A stretch of 64,000 bases of DNA from CAVTSA01 sp963790575 (GCA_963790575.1 CAWBPD010000018.1:1-64000); one strand, 5' to 3'. Numbered from the stretch's first letter, positions 24,959-35,686 are shown. Made by a program: numbers and translations. Notes: generated by a model from the letters alone, not told the origin.

Positions 24959-25412
24959 GCTGAGGCCGGACCGGATACATCACCTGCTGCACCTGGGAAC
25001 GGTCGGGCGGATAGGTTGCCACGCGGGGGGACGTACCTACATCACACCGATCGCGTACCTGTACGACGGCACGGCGATCTACGCCGCCTCCTTCGAAGGC
25101 CTGAAGCTGCGAATGATGCGCGAGAACCCCGATGTCTGTTTCGAGGTGGAGCGCTTCCAGGGCCTGACCGACTGGGAGACCGTGGTGGTGCAGGGCCATT
25201 TCGAGGAGCTCCAGGGGCAGGAAGCCGCAGCGGCCCGGTCCCAGCTCGCCCGCCATTTCCGCAAGCTTGGCCTCTCCTGGTTACGGACCCCGCCAAGCCC
25301 TGTGGACAAGGGCTGGGAGCGACGGCACCGGTTCGATCCATCGACGGGCCAGTCACCGGTTGTCTACCGGATCGTCCCGGTTGAGAGCTCCGGCCGCTTT
25401 GAACACGCGTGA
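24948..25412 (+). CDS. PNPOx-like flavin-binding protein, copy B
   Basis: A 154-residue split-barrel protein, one substitution versus copy A (GWERRHRF for GWGRRHRF). The start lies inside the CBS-BON gene. Confidence 0.75.
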   Translation: MLGELRPDRIHHLLHLGTVGRIGCHAGGRTYITPIAYLYDGTAIYAASFEGLKLRMMRENPDVCFEVERFQGLTDWETVVVQGHFEELQGQEAAAARSQLARHFRKLGLSWLRTPPSPVDKGWERRHRFDPSTGQSPVVYRIVPVESSGRFEHA

Positions 25413-25832
25413 CGCCGGGTGCACCAGGACGACGGGGCTCCTGGCTGGGGTCTCACGGCGGGGACCTGAAGCGGATCGCCTGCGACGCCCTCGCCCGAGT
25501 GCGGTGGGGGACCGCGGCCGGGGTAGCTCGACGTGCTGCACATGGGCCGCGCGTTCCCACCACCACGGTGGCGCTGCGCAAGGCCCTGGACCTCCCTTTG
25601 CGCTCCCAGAGGGCGGCGACCGGACCGCCGAGGTGACGCGCGATCGGGTGGTCATCCTGCGACCCGACGGCACCGAGTGGGGCACGGTTCCACGTCAGCG
25701 CTGGCGCCGGGTCCGCACCCGGCCCGGCACCGCCGCCCGGCGCCCCTTCGAGGTAAAGGGCCCGCTCCAGCGTGGGCTTCGAGTCGCCTAGTCGATGCGA
25801 CCTGCGGTGCTCGAGCGGAGGGTTACGATCGC
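25413..25832. other. Gap without a recognisable gene, copy B
   Basis: Equivalent of 7071-7484. A 9-base insertion and a 1-base loss relative to copy A change the short frames, which suggests the stretch is not under coding constraint. Confidence 0.5.
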
Positions 25833-26330
25833 ATGGTGCCGGCGGAAGAAGGCATGACGGTGGAGCTGCTGGCATGCCACCCGGAGTTGGTCGCGGCCGT
25901 CGGCGAGATGGGCCGGCGCGAGTGGGGGTATGGGGATCCAAGCCCCGCCGCGCACATCGACGTCACGCGGCGTGAGGCCGGCAAGGACAAGCTGCCGATC
26001 ACCCTGGTCGCGATCGGCGCGAATGGTGACGCGCTCGGCGCCGTAGGGCTCGATGACGCTGATCGAGAGCTCAGCGCTTCCGAACGCGATGGCCGTACGC
26101 CCTGGTTGGTTGGCATGGTCGTGCGCGTCGATGCCCGAAAGCAGGGGATCGGGCGCGGCTTGGTCGGCCGGCTGGAAGAGACCTCCGTCCAACTCGGCTA
26201 TCGTCGCCTCTGGGTCCCGACGGGTGATCAGGCGGTCGGGTTCTATCGAGGGTGCGCTTGGGAGCCGGTGCAGCGGCTGCGGCTGGCCTCGACGCAGATC
26301 GAGACGACGATCCTCACCCGGGTGCTCTGA
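25833..26330 (+). CDS. GNAT-family N-acetyltransferase, copy B
   Basis: 165 residues. It keeps the canonical Tyr in VGFYRGCAW, so it is probably the functional version. Leu replaces Pro at residue 13. The acetyl-CoA loop RKQGIGRG is unchanged. Confidence 0.82.
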   Translation: MVPAEEGMTVELLACHPELVAAVGEMGRREWGYGDPSPAAHIDVTRREAGKDKLPITLVAIGANGDALGAVGLDDADRELSASERDGRTPWLVGMVVRVDARKQGIGRGLVGRLEETSVQLGYRRLWVPTGDQAVGFYRGCAWEPVQRLRLASTQIETTILTRVL

Positions 26331-26371
26331 GCGTCCCCTCAACTCAAAGCCCCCGGAGCAAGACCGGAGCC

Positions 26372-26403
26372 GAGGACGTCACGGCCGCGGCGGTGACGTC
26401 CTC
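26372..26403. terminator. Bidirectional hairpin, copy B
   Basis: A perfect 11-bp stem (GAGGACGTCAC/GTGACGTCCTC) identical to copy A, between converging genes. Confidence 0.6.
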
Positions 26404-26426
26404 GCGAGAGCGATGTGCGACCCGGT

Positions 26427-27197
26427 TCAGCTCCCCGCGACGGTGGGGCGTCGACCTCGCTGGAACAACGTTCCCGGCTTCCACGGCAGGCCCAGTGCCG
26501 GCAGCAGCCAGCGATCGCCCCCGATCCACCCGCAGACCCGCCAGGACAGAACGAGGAAGAGGCCGAACATGCCCAGGATCGGATTGATGCTGACAGTGCC
26601 GGCCAGCACGTAGTTCAGGTTCATCAAGACTCCGAAACCGGCCGCGATGCCGGTCAGGATTCCGAGCAGGATGCCGACCCCGACCAGGAACTCCCCGTAG
26701 GTGACGATGAACGAGAAGAACCCGGTCGCGTTCAAGACGACGTGCTGCAGGAACCAGGCGTACCAGCCCTGGACCCCGGGGTTGGCGCCCGAGCTCTTCG
26801 CAATCGCCCCGGCCACGAAGCCGTGCATGGCCGTGCCGTTGGTGCCCCACACGGGCGATGTGATCTTCTCCCAACCGGCCAGCAGCCACGTCGCGCCGAC
26901 GTTCATGCGCAGGACGAACCAGAGCGGCGCGGACGCGGGTGATCCCTGGAAGAAGCGTGAGACTGACGGTTCCGGAAACTCGTCCGAACCCGGCTGCGAC
27001 CCCGGCGCCGTACGCTCTCCCGCGTATCGAACGAACGCGACGATCAGCGCGATGATGAACAGCGCGAGCAGGGCCCAGCCCCAATAGTCGTCGGCGACGA
27101 CCTTGCCTGGGGACAAGATGAGGTGGACGAGCGTCCATACGGCCGCCAGGACCACCACCCCCAGCTCGAGCCATCCCACGATGGTCTTCGGCATCAT
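26427..27197 (-). CDS. DoxX-family membrane protein, copy B
   Basis: A 256-residue DoxX protein with no amino acid change from copy A and the same GGAGG-led ATG pair. Confidence 0.75.
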   Translation of the reverse strand: MMPKTIVGWLELGVVVLAAVWTLVHLILSPGKVVADDYWGWALLALFIIALIVAFVRYAGERTAPGSQPGSDEFPEPSVSRFFQGSPASAPLWFVLRMNVGATWLLAGWEKITSPVWGTNGTAMHGFVAGAIAKSSGANPGVQGWYAWFLQHVVLNATGFFSFIVTYGEFLVGVGILLGILTGIAAGFGVLMNLNYVLAGTVSINPILGMFGLFLVLSWRVCGWIGGDRWLLPALGLPWKPGTLFQRGRRPTVAGS

Positions 27198-27401
27198 CAG
27201 ATTGTTTCCTCCGCTGTCAAGCACAGTCCTGGTCTCTTGTTGACCCGTCACCTCTCAATTGGTGCGAATCCCGGCTGCCAGTGACCTCATCGTGTCCGAT
27301 GGCTTGCGACTTGCGTAGGGCCGAAGGTCCTGCCCGGATTGGGACCCGCCCCGGCGACAGCGCGAGAAACTGCACCATCGGAGTGTTTGGAGCCCGACTT
27401 G

Positions 27402-28052
27402 ATGCGTGATCTGGGTGATGTGCAACGCCGGCACTGGCAAAGCACCTACCTGGCGCACCCCCACATGTACGGCCTGGAGCCGTCGGCGCCCGCTGTGTAC
27501 GCGGCCCGGCGGTTCAGATCGGCCCGGGCGGTGAGGGTCCTGGAGCTGGGCGCAGGGCACGGCCGCGACACCCTGTACTTCGCTGAGCAGGGCTTCACCG
27601 TGCTCGCGAGCGACTTCAGCTCAGTCGCGCTCGACCAGCTGCGGGACGCTGCCAGGCGCCGCGCATTGGAACGGCGAGTCCTGACCGCAGTCCACGACGT
27701 GCGCGAGCCGCTGCCTCTGGCCGCAGCCTCGGTCGACGCCGCGTACGCCCACATGCTGCTGAACATGGCTCTGACCACGGACGAGATCGAGGGCGCGGTG
27801 GGGGAGGTGCGGCGGGTGCTACGACCCGGAGGGACCTTCGTCTACACGGTCCGTCACACCGGCGACGCCCACTACGGGACCGGCGTCTCGCGGGGCGACG
27901 GCATCTGGGAGCAAGGCGGGTTCGCGGTGCACTTCTTCTCCCGGGCGCTGGTGGATACCCTGGCCCGAGGCTGGACGCTTGAGGAGATCGAGCCGTTCCA
28001 GGAAGGCGACCTCCCGCGCCGCCTCTGGAGGGTCACGCAAACCCGCGCTTGA
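27402..28052 (+). CDS. SAM-dependent methyltransferase, copy B
   Basis: 216 residues. It differs from copy A at a few positions in the C-terminal half (AAASVDA for AATAVDA, GTGVSRG for GTGISRG). The SAM motif is intact. Confidence 0.8.
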   Translation: MRDLGDVQRRHWQSTYLAHPHMYGLEPSAPAVYAARRFRSARAVRVLELGAGHGRDTLYFAEQGFTVLASDFSSVALDQLRDAARRRALERRVLTAVHDVREPLPLAAASVDAAYAHMLLNMALTTDEIEGAVGEVRRVLRPGGTFVYTVRHTGDAHYGTGVSRGDGIWEQGGFAVHFFSRALVDTLARGWTLEEIEPFQEGDLPRRLWRVTQTRA

Positions 28053-28062
28053 CCGCCGGGAC

Positions 28063-28335
28063 CTACGCCCCCTTGGCGGCCAGGCGCGCGCGGACCTCGG
28101 GCCGGCGCAGGGGCGGCAGGGTGGGGGGAGCCTGGCGGCGGGGCGGCAGGTCCCGCACCAGCTCGGCCGTCACGTTGGTGACCGCCCGGACGGCCCGCTC
28201 GAACACCTCTTCGGTGGCCGCGGTGGGGTGCGTGATCCCGCTGACCTTGCGGACGTACTGGCGGGCGGCGGCCTCCACCTCTTCGGACGTGGCGGGCGGC
28301 TCCAGGCCGCGCAGCGTGGTGATGTTCCGGCACAT
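28063..28335 (-). CDS. DUF2277 protein, copy B
   Basis: A 90-residue DUF2277 protein with several substitutions from copy A (Met/Val, Trp/Arg, Glu/Asn in the middle helix) within a patch of unusually dense differences. The N-terminal signature is unchanged. Confidence 0.8.
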   Translation of the reverse strand: MCRNITTLRGLEPPATSEEVEAAARQYVRKVSGITHPTAATEEVFERAVRAVTNVTAELVRDLPPRRQAPPTLPPLRRPEVRARLAAKGA

Positions 28336-28391
28336 GCCCCTATCCTCCTCGTTCTGCCCCCGCGTTGGTGCACCACCCTCTGTCGCAGGCG

Positions 28392-29483
28392 TCAGCCGCC
28401 GAGAAGCGTGCGCACCTGCCGGGCGACCTCCAGGTCCTCACGTGCTTCGATGACCAGCGTGCGCACCCTGCCGTCGAGGGTGCCGATGTCGGTGTCGCCC
28501 GCCGCCGCCTCGTTGGCCGCGTGATCCACCGCCACGCCCAGGAACCCGACGCCATCCGCGGCCCGCGCTCTGACCTCCGGCGCGTGCTCGCCGACGCCGC
28601 CGGTGAAGACCAGCACGTCGAGCCCGTTCATGGCTGCCGCCATGGAGGCGATGCCGGCGCGCAGGCGGTGGACATAGACGTCCAGCGCCAGCGTGGCCCT
28701 GGGGTCGGCGGACGCGGTGCGGGCCAGCACCTCTCGCATGTCGGGGGTGCCGGCGAGTCCGAGCAGGCCGGAGCGGCTCTCCAGCGTCGTGGCCAGCGTG
28801 GCCGGCGGCATCCCGACGTGCTCCTCCAGCCACAGCACAAGCCCCGGATCCACGGTCCCCGACCGCGTCGCCATGACCAGCCCCTCGAGCGGCGTGAAGC
28901 CCATGGTGGTGTCCACCGAGTGCCCGTCCTGGACCGCGGCCAGGGACGCACCTGCCCCCAGATGGCAGGTCACCACCCGCACCCGAGCCGGGTCGAGGCC
29001 CAGAAACTCGGCCGCGCGGCGCGACCCGTAGGCGTGGGAGAGGCCGTGGAACCCGTACCTGCGGAGCGCCCACCGCCGGCGCCACTCGGGAGGGATCGCG
29101 TAGGTGGAGGCGGCCTCGGGCATGGAGGCGTGGAAGGCGGTGTCGAAGCACGCGACCGGTGGGGTGCCGGGCAGGACCGCGCTCACGGCGTCCAGCGCCG
29201 CCAGCGACTTGGGCTGATGCAGCGGCGCCAGGTCGGTGAGGGCGTTGAGCCGGCGCCGGACCCGATCGTCGATCACGACCGCCTGGCTGAACTCCGTCCC
29301 CCCGTGCACGATCCGGTGGCCGACCGCGTCGGCTCCTCCCAGCCCCTCGATGGCACGGGCGACCTGGTCCTGGTCGAGGTCTCCGGCGGGGATGGCGAGA
29401 TCGTGCGAGCCCGCGACCCGGTCACCCTCCAGCAGGCGCAGCTTGAGGCTGCTCGATCCGGCGTTGACGACCAGAACGCGCAT
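28392..29483 (-). CDS. ackA: Acetate kinase, copy B
   Basis: 363 residues, identical in protein to copy A, all signatures present. It is co-transcribed with xfp across an 8-base gap. Confidence 0.93.
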   Translation of the reverse strand: MRVLVVNAGSSSLKLRLLEGDRVAGSHDLAIPAGDLDQDQVARAIEGLGGADAVGHRIVHGGTEFSQAVVIDDRVRRRLNALTDLAPLHQPKSLAALDAVSAVLPGTPPVACFDTAFHASMPEAASTYAIPPEWRRRWALRRYGFHGLSHAYGSRRAAEFLGLDPARVRVVTCHLGAGASLAAVQDGHSVDTTMGFTPLEGLVMATRSGTVDPGLVLWLEEHVGMPPATLATTLESRSGLLGLAGTPDMREVLARTASADPRATLALDVYVHRLRAGIASMAAAMNGLDVLVFTGGVGEHAPEVRARAADGVGFLGVAVDHAANEAAAGDTDIGTLDGRVRTLVIEAREDLEVARQVRTLLGG

Positions 29484-29491
29484 GCGGGCGA

Positions 29492-31873
29492 TCAGTAGGG
29501 CCAGGTCCAGTCGCTGATCTCGGACGAGTCCTCACCCTCGGTCCGGGTGTAGGCCCGGGCCGCGATGCGCCGGTCGAACATCTGCTGGCGCACGTGGCCG
29601 CCGCGAGCCGCCAGAACCGGAACGCGATCGATCACGTCCATGACCAGGTGGAAGCGATCCAGGTCGTTGAGCATGACCATGTCGAAGGGCGTCGTCGTCG
29701 TGCCCTCCTCCTTGTACCCCCGTACGTGGATGTTGTCGTGGTTCGTGAACCGGTAGGTCAGCCGGTGGATCAACCAGGGATAGCCGTGATACGCGAAGAT
29801 GATCGGCTTGTCGGTCGTGAACATCGAGTCGAACTCGGCGTCGGTCATGCCGTGGGGGTGCTCGGACGCCGGCTGCAGGCGCATCAGGTCGATGACGTTG
29901 ATGACCCGGACCTTGAGGTCGGGGAAGTGCCGGCGCAGCAGGTCGACCGCGGCGAGCGTCTCCATGGTCGGGATGTCCCCACAGCAGGCCATGACGACGT
30001 CCGGTTCCCCTCCCTGGTCGTTGCTCGCCCACTCCCAGATCCCGAGTCCGCGCGTGCAGTGGAGGATGGCGTCGTCCATCGAGAGCCAGTTCAGCTGAGG
30101 CTGCTTTCCGGCCACGATCACGTTCACATAGTTGGTGCTACGCAGGCAGTGGTCGGCGACCGAGAGCAGCGTGTTCGCGTCCGGCGGAAGGTAGACGCGG
30201 ATGACCTCCGCCTTCTTGTTGACGACCACGTCGATGAAGCCGGGGTCCTGGTGGGTGAAGCCGTTGTGGTCCTGCCGCCAGACCAGCGACGAGAGCACGT
30301 AGTTGAGGGAGGCGATGGGACGCCGCCACGGGATCTGGTTCGCCACCTTCAACCACTTCGCGTGCTGATTGAACATCGAGTCGACGATGTGGATGAACGC
30401 CTCGTAGCAGTTGAAGAGGCCGTGGCGGCCGGTCAAGAGATAGCCCTCCAGCCAGCCCTGGCAGAGATGCTCGGAGAGGACCTCCATCACTCTGCCGCCG
30501 CGCGCCAGGTGCTCGTCGGTCGGCAGCACCTCCGCCTCCCAGGCCTTGTCCGTCACCTGGAAGACGTTGTCCAGGCGGTTGGACGCGGTTTCGTCGGGCC
30601 CGAACAGGCGGAAGCGATCCGGGTTTGCCTTGATCACGTCGCGCAGGAAGGAGCCGAGCACACGCGTCCCTTCATCCACCGTCGTCCCGGGGTGGGGCAC
30701 CGGCACGGCGTAGTCCCGGAAGTCGGGCATGGACAGCGGTTGAAGCAGCAGACCCCCGTTGGCGTGGGGGTTCGCGCTCATCCGGCGGTAGCCCTTGGGA
30801 GGCAGGTCGGCGAGTTCGGGACGCAACGTACCCTCGCTGTCGAAGAGCTCCTCGGGTTTGTAGCTGCGCAGCCACGACTCGAGCTGAGTCAGGTGCTGGG
30901 GGTTGGTCCGGAGCTCCGCCAGCGGCACCTGGTGCGACCGCCAGGTGCCCTCCACCGGCTTTCCGTCCACCTCCTTCGGCCCCGTCCACCCCTTCGGCGT
31001 CCGGAGCACGATCATCGGCCACTGGGGGCGATCGGTCACGCCTTGCTCGCGCGCGTCCCGTTGGATGGCGTGGATGCGCTGCACCACATCGTCGAGGGTC
31101 GCCGCCATGCGCTGATGCATCTCCATGGGGTCGTCGCCGGTGAGGAAGACGGGGTCGTACCCGCAGCCCCGCAGCATCGACTCCAGCTCCTCTTCCGGGA
31201 TCCGAGCCAGCACCGTCGGGTTCGCGATCTTGTAGCCGTTGAGGTGCAGGATCGGCAAGACAGCGCCGTCCTTCGCGGGATCGAGGAACTTGTTCGAATG
31301 CCAGCTGTTGGCAAGCGGACCTGTCTCCGCCTCACCGTCGCCGACGACGCAGCAGACGAGCAGGTCCGGGTTGTCGAACGCGGCCCCGTAGGCGTGCGAG
31401 AGTGAGTAGCCCAGCTCGCCACCCTCGTGAATCGACCCCGGCGTCTCGGGCGCCACGTGGCTCGGGATCCCGCCCGGGAAGGAGAACTGCCGGAACAGCT
31501 TGCGCATGCCCTCCGCGTCCTGGGTGATCTCGTGATAGACCTCGGTGTAGGTGCCCTCGAGGTAGGCATGCGCGACCAGTCCGGGGCCGCCATGACCGGG
31601 GCCGATGATGTACATCGCGTCCAGGTCCCAGTTCCGGATCACACGGTTCATGTGAACGTAGACGAAGTTGAGCCCGGGGGTCGTGCCCCAGTGGCCGAGG
31701 AGCCTGGGTTTGACATGCTCCGCCTGCAGCGGCGAACGCAGCAGCGGGTTGTCGAGCAGGTAGATCTGGCCCACCGACAGGAAGTTCGAGGCCCTCCAGT
31801 AGGCGTTGATCAGCTGGGCCTCCTGGTCATTGAGTGGCCTCGCCGCATGCTTCTCGCGAGCTTCCGTGGTCAT
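29492..31873 (-). CDS. xfp: Phosphoketolase, copy B
   Basis: 793 residues with three conservative substitutions from copy A. The thiamine-diphosphate motif and other signatures are intact. The second complete phosphoketolase-acetate kinase pair doubles gene dosage. Confidence 0.95.
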   Translation of the reverse strand: MTTEAREKHAARPLNDQEAQLINAYWRASNFLSVGQIYLLDNPLLRSPLQAEHVKPRLLGHWGTTPGLNFVYVHMNRVIRNWDLDAMYIIGPGHGGPGLVAHAYLEGTYTEVYHEITQDAEGMRKLFRQFSFPGGIPSHVAPETPGSIHEGGELGYSLSHAYGAAFDNPDLLVCCVVGDGEAETGPLANSWHSNKFLDPAKDGAVLPILHLNGYKIANPTVLARIPEEELESMLRGCGYDPVFLTGDDPMEMHQRMAATLDDVVQRIHAIQRDAREQGVTDRPQWPMIVLRTPKGWTGPKEVDGKPVEGTWRSHQVPLAELRTNPQHLTQLESWLRSYKPEELFDSEGTLRPELADLPPKGYRRMSANPHANGGLLLQPLSMPDFRDYAVPVPHPGTTVDEGTRVLGSFLRDVIKANPDRFRLFGPDETASNRLDNVFQVTDKAWEAEVLPTDEHLARGGRVMEVLSEHLCQGWLEGYLLTGRHGLFNCYEAFIHIVDSMFNQHAKWLKVANQIPWRRPIASLNYVLSSLVWRQDHNGFTHQDPGFIDVVVNKKAEVIRVYLPPDANTLLSVADHCLRSTNYVNVIVAGKQPQLNWLSMDDAILHCTRGLGIWEWASNDQGGEPDVVMACCGDIPTMETLAAVDLLRRHFPDLKVRVINVIDLMRLQPASEHPHGMTDAEFDSMFTTDKPIIFAYHGYPWLIHRLTYRFTNHDNIHVRGYKEEGTTTTPFDMVMLNDLDRFHLVMDVIDRVPVLAARGGHVRQQMFDRRIAARAYTRTEGEDSSEISDWTWPY

Positions 31874-31988
31874 CTGGGACTCCTCTCATGCAGCTGGCGG
31901 TGAGGCTGAGCACCCCGAGCCGGGCTCAGTGACCAGCTTAGTGATCACACCTTGAATGCGCTCATCCCTCGCGGACCCTGCCGAGATC

Positions 31989-32753
31989 TCAGCCCGGTGC
32001 CACCCAGAGCCGGACCGCGAACGCGAGACCAAGGAGGGCCACCGCCCACCGCAACAGCCAGGGGGGCAGCCGGCGTGCCACCACCGGGCCAATCAGGCTG
32101 CCCACGAACAGGCCGAGCGCCAGCGGGAGCACGTCCAGCCACCGCACCTGCCCGGACAGGGCGAAGGTCGCCGCCGACACGATGGACGCAACCCCGATCA
32201 ACATGTTCTTGAGGGCGTTGGACTGGACCAGACCGCGCTCGACCAGCATCAGCAGCAGGACCAGCGTCAGCACACCCGAGCCGGCACCGAAGTAACCGTT
32301 GTAGAGGGCGGTCAGGAACAGCCCCGGCGCGAGCAGAAACGGAGTCACTCGACGCATGCGCGCGCCCGCGGGGCGAAGCCATCCTTGAGCGACCAGCGCC
32401 ACCGACCCTCCGGCGAGGAGGAACGGGACGACGCGGGCGAAGACCCCGGGCGGCGTCGTGAGGAGCAGCACGGCGCCGGCCACCCCGCCGAGCACGGCGA
32501 CGCCAGCCCAGCGCAGCAGCCATCCCCACCGGCCGACCAGCTCCGGGCGCGAGCTGAGGGCAGCTCCGGGCCAGCAAGCAACGACGGCAACGGTGTTGGA
32601 CACCGACGCCGGGAGCGGAGGCACCCCGACCAGCAGCAGCGCCGGGTAGGACACCAAGGTGGTGATCCCACCCGCCGTCCCCACGATCCCGGCCAGGACG
32701 CCGGCGCCGGCCAGCAGCGCGGCACCGGCTACTGACGGCACCGGCGGCACCAT
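31989..32753 (-). CDS. TauE/SafE-family permease, copy B
   Basis: 254 residues, Leu for Pro in ATFALSGQ relative to copy A, otherwise the same. Confidence 0.8.
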   Translation of the reverse strand: MVPPVPSVAGAALLAGAGVLAGIVGTAGGITTLVSYPALLLVGVPPLPASVSNTVAVVACWPGAALSSRPELVGRWGWLLRWAGVAVLGGVAGAVLLLTTPPGVFARVVPFLLAGGSVALVAQGWLRPAGARMRRVTPFLLAPGLFLTALYNGYFGAGSGVLTLVLLLMLVERGLVQSNALKNMLIGVASIVSAATFALSGQVRWLDVLPLALGLFVGSLIGPVVARRLPPWLLRWAVALLGLAFAVRLWVAPG

Positions 32754-32800
32754 GTCGGGATCAACGGTCGCGGTCCGGCCCGGTTATGGCCGGTGGCACC

Positions 32801-33772
32801 TCACCAGGCGTAGTGCTCGGGCGCGGGCCGGTAGCCGGGGAAGATCGCATCCAGCCGCTTCAGCGCCGCTCGGTCGAGCTTGACCGAGAGCGCGCGCACC
32901 CCGGAGTCCAGCTGCTCCTGCGTGCGCGGACCGACGATGGGCCCCGTCACGCCCTTCTGATGGAGCAGCCAGGCGAGCGCCACCTCCCCTGGCTCGTGCC
33001 CCAGCTCGCCGCAGAAGTCCTCGTAGGTCTCGATCTGCGCTCGGTTCTCGGCCACCGCCTCGGCGGCGCGGCCCTGCAGCCGACGCCTGCCCTCGCGCTC
33101 CTTGCGCAGGACCCCGCCGAGCAGGCCACCCTCCAGCGGCGACCAGGGGATGACGCCGATGCCGTAAGCGCGTGCCGCCGGCAGCACCTCGAGTTCCACC
33201 CAGCGCGTCTTCAGGTTGTAGATGGACTGTTCGCTGACGAGTCCGGTGAAGCCGCGCGCGGCGGCCGCCCCCTGCGCCTGCGCCAGGTGCCAGCCGGCGA
33301 AGTTGCTGCTGCCGGCGTAAAGCACCTTGCCCTGCTGGATGGCCACCTCCATCGCCTGCCAGATCTCGTCCCACGGCGTGTCCCGGTCGACGTGGTGGAA
33401 CTGGTAGAGGTCGATGTGGTCGGTCTGCAACCGCTTCAGGCTGGCGTCGAGGGCGTTGCGGATGTTGAGCGCCGAGAGCTTGGACTGGTTCGGCCAGTCG
33501 CCCATCGCCCCGTAGAGCTTGGTGGCCAGCACCGTCTTCTCTCGACGGCCGCCGCCCTTGGCGAACCAGCGGCCGATGAGCTCCTCAGTCGCCCCGTGGC
33601 CCAGGGAGCCCCCGTAGCGGTTGGCGGTGTCGAAGAAGTTGATGCCCTGCTCGTGCGCCGAATCCATCAGCGTGTGCGCCTCGGCCTCGGGCGTCACCTC
33701 TCCGAAGTTCATCGTCCCCAGGATGATGCGGCTGACCAGAAGGCCCGTACGACCGAGGTGGGTGTGCTCCAT
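32801..33772 (-). CDS. Aldo/keto reductase, copy B
   Basis: 323 residues, protein identical to copy A, with catalytic D48, Y53, K85 and H126 kept. Only silent changes were found. Confidence 0.88.
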   Translation of the reverse strand: MEHTHLGRTGLLVSRIILGTMNFGEVTPEAEAHTLMDSAHEQGINFFDTANRYGGSLGHGATEELIGRWFAKGGGRREKTVLATKLYGAMGDWPNQSKLSALNIRNALDASLKRLQTDHIDLYQFHHVDRDTPWDEIWQAMEVAIQQGKVLYAGSSNFAGWHLAQAQGAAAARGFTGLVSEQSIYNLKTRWVELEVLPAARAYGIGVIPWSPLEGGLLGGVLRKEREGRRRLQGRAAEAVAENRAQIETYEDFCGELGHEPGEVALAWLLHQKGVTGPIVGPRTQEQLDSGVRALSVKLDRAALKRLDAIFPGYRPAPEHYAW

Positions 33773-33814
33773 ACGCACAACGATGCACCGGCGCGGCCCG
33801 CCGGTGACGGGCGG

Positions 33815-34141
33815 TCAGGCCGAGGCCGGTCGAGCGGGGAGGGTGTCCGGACGCCGCAGCCAGAGCTGCCAGGGCTTGATGCTGCGGCTGATGAGCACGG
33901 TGCCGTCCCAGGGGTCAGGTGCCAGGCGCTGGTGCACCGAGGCGGGATCGTCGGCCTCCACCACCAGCAGCGCGTAGTCGCCGTCGTCCTCGCCGACCGG
34001 GCCGCCGAGGACGATGAACCCCTCCTCGACCAGCTGATCCATGAACGCCGAATGCTCGGCCCAGTGCGCCTGCTCTCGCCGTGGCCGGTTCGGGTCCCAG
34101 GCGGGTCCCGCCACCATCTCGACGAGGAAGTAACTCGCCAT
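33815..34141 (-). CDS. YCII-related small protein, copy B
   Basis: 108 residues, identical to copy A. Confidence 0.65.
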   Translation of the reverse strand: MASYFLVEMVAGPAWDPNRPRREQAHWAEHSAFMDQLVEEGFIVLGGPVGEDDGDYALLVVEADDPASVHQRLAPDPWDGTVLISRSIKPWQLWLRRPDTLPARPASA

Positions 34142-34203
34142 GCGCACAGGCTAGGCGGATGCTCGGGCCGGGGTGCGAGCGCACACCCGGCCCGGGCCAC
34201 CGC

Positions 34204-35686
34204 TCAGGTGCTGGATTCGAAGTGCGCTCCGATCTCCTTTGCCTTGGCTGGGTTCAGACCGCGGTAGGCGAAGTACCAGACGGCGCCGATCAGCACCCAC
34301 GCAAAGAAGATGTACGGGAGCCAGACCGCGACACCGGTGAGCGCGGGAAACAGGCCGCCCGGGATCACTTGCGGCAGCCAGCTCGACCAGAAGACGACCG
34401 CCATCACGACCGCGCCGATCCCGCCCACGATCGCGAACTGGACCCAGGCCAGCCCCTGACGAGCCAGCCAGACCGGCGCCGCGATGCAGACCAGCACGTA
34501 GGCGAGCATGAAGCCGAAGGCCGCCACCGAGCCCGCCCATCCCGTTAACAGGATGAAGTTGACGTGGGCGAAGTTGCAGATGAACGTGAAGAGGAAGCTG
34601 ATCGCGCCCACCACGAACAGGGCCACGTGCGGTGTGCGCCACGTGCGGTGGGTGCGCTGCATGGCCGGCACCCCTAGCCCGTCGTGGGCCATCGCGAAGG
34701 CGATCCGCCCGGCGGCGTTGATGCAGGCCAGCGTGCAGGCGAAGACACTGCAGGTGATGCCGAGGGCGATGATCGGCGCCAACGCGTCGCAGTCCGACCA
34801 TCTGAGCCAGCTGGGGCATCGGCGCGGTCGCCTGGGCGAACCCGGGTTTGGTGCCCTGGAACCCATAGACCTGGCTGTAGGAGACGATCAGGTAGAAGAT
34901 CCCGACCACCACGCAGCTGAGCATGATGGCGCGTCCGATCGCGCGATAGGGATTGCGAGCCTCCATCCCCAGTGACCCCGCACTCTCGAACCCGACGAAG
35001 GCGAAGATCGAGAGCACGACCCCGACCAGGATGCCGCCGGGCGTGACGCCCTGGAGGGTGAACTGAGGCGTGGAGATGAGACTGCCACGGTGCACCCAAA
35101 TGGTGACGCAGAGGATCAGGATGATGCAGATCGAGATTCCCTCCAGCACCAGGCTGGTGCGGGCCGAGATCCCCATGCCCAGGACCGCGATCGCGGTCGG
35201 GACCACGAAGTCGAACACGATCAGGCCGGCGTAGATCCACAGGTTGTTGTCGGGCACGCCGAAGTAGGAGAGGAAGTTGCTGCCGAAGATGGCGAAGCCG
35301 GCGATGGTGGCGATGGCGGTCGCGATGTAGCCCAGCTGCAGGCCCCAGCCGGCGAGGTGCCCGCCGAGCGGGCCGAGGCCGCGCGCCACCCAGACGTAGA
35401 AGGATCCGGCGGAGTTCATACGACGCGCGAACTGGCTCGCGCACCAGCCGACGCAGAGCATGAGGAAGATCGCGATCAGAAAGGAGAGCCAGGTGCCGTT
35501 GCCGGCGCTCACGAAGACGAGCAGCGGGAGCAGCGCCATCGCCGCGCTGGGCGCGGCGTTGGCGACTGACTGAGCCAGCACCTCCGGCATCGAGAGACGG
35601 TTGCGTCGCAGGGTCTCGGCCCCGGCGACCGCCCCCGCGGCGTCCTCGACCGCTCCCGCGATACCGGGTTCGACGGCGTCTGTCAT
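34204..35686 (-). pseudogene. APC permease, frameshifted in copy B
   Basis: Copy A reads AACGGTCGCAG where copy B reads AACGCGTCGCAG near 34785, a 1-base gain that breaks the frame after about residue 300 (MVGLR). The remaining C-terminal third (LAPIIALGITCSVFACTL onward) is intact in the next frame. The resulting 12-helix permease would lose its last helices and gain an arginine-rich tail. Two nearby substitutions (TCAGCC to TGAGCC, GGGGCATG to GGGGCATC) show extra change at the same place. A sequencing error is possible but would not explain those substitutions. Confidence 0.75.

Noticed and set aside
29594..31405. 603-residue frame antisense to phosphoketolase, longer than its copy A counterpart
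   Set aside because: It is longer only because of a chance substitution (TTGACAG to TGGACAG near 30731) that removes an antisense stop. The coding strand is a clear phosphoketolase.
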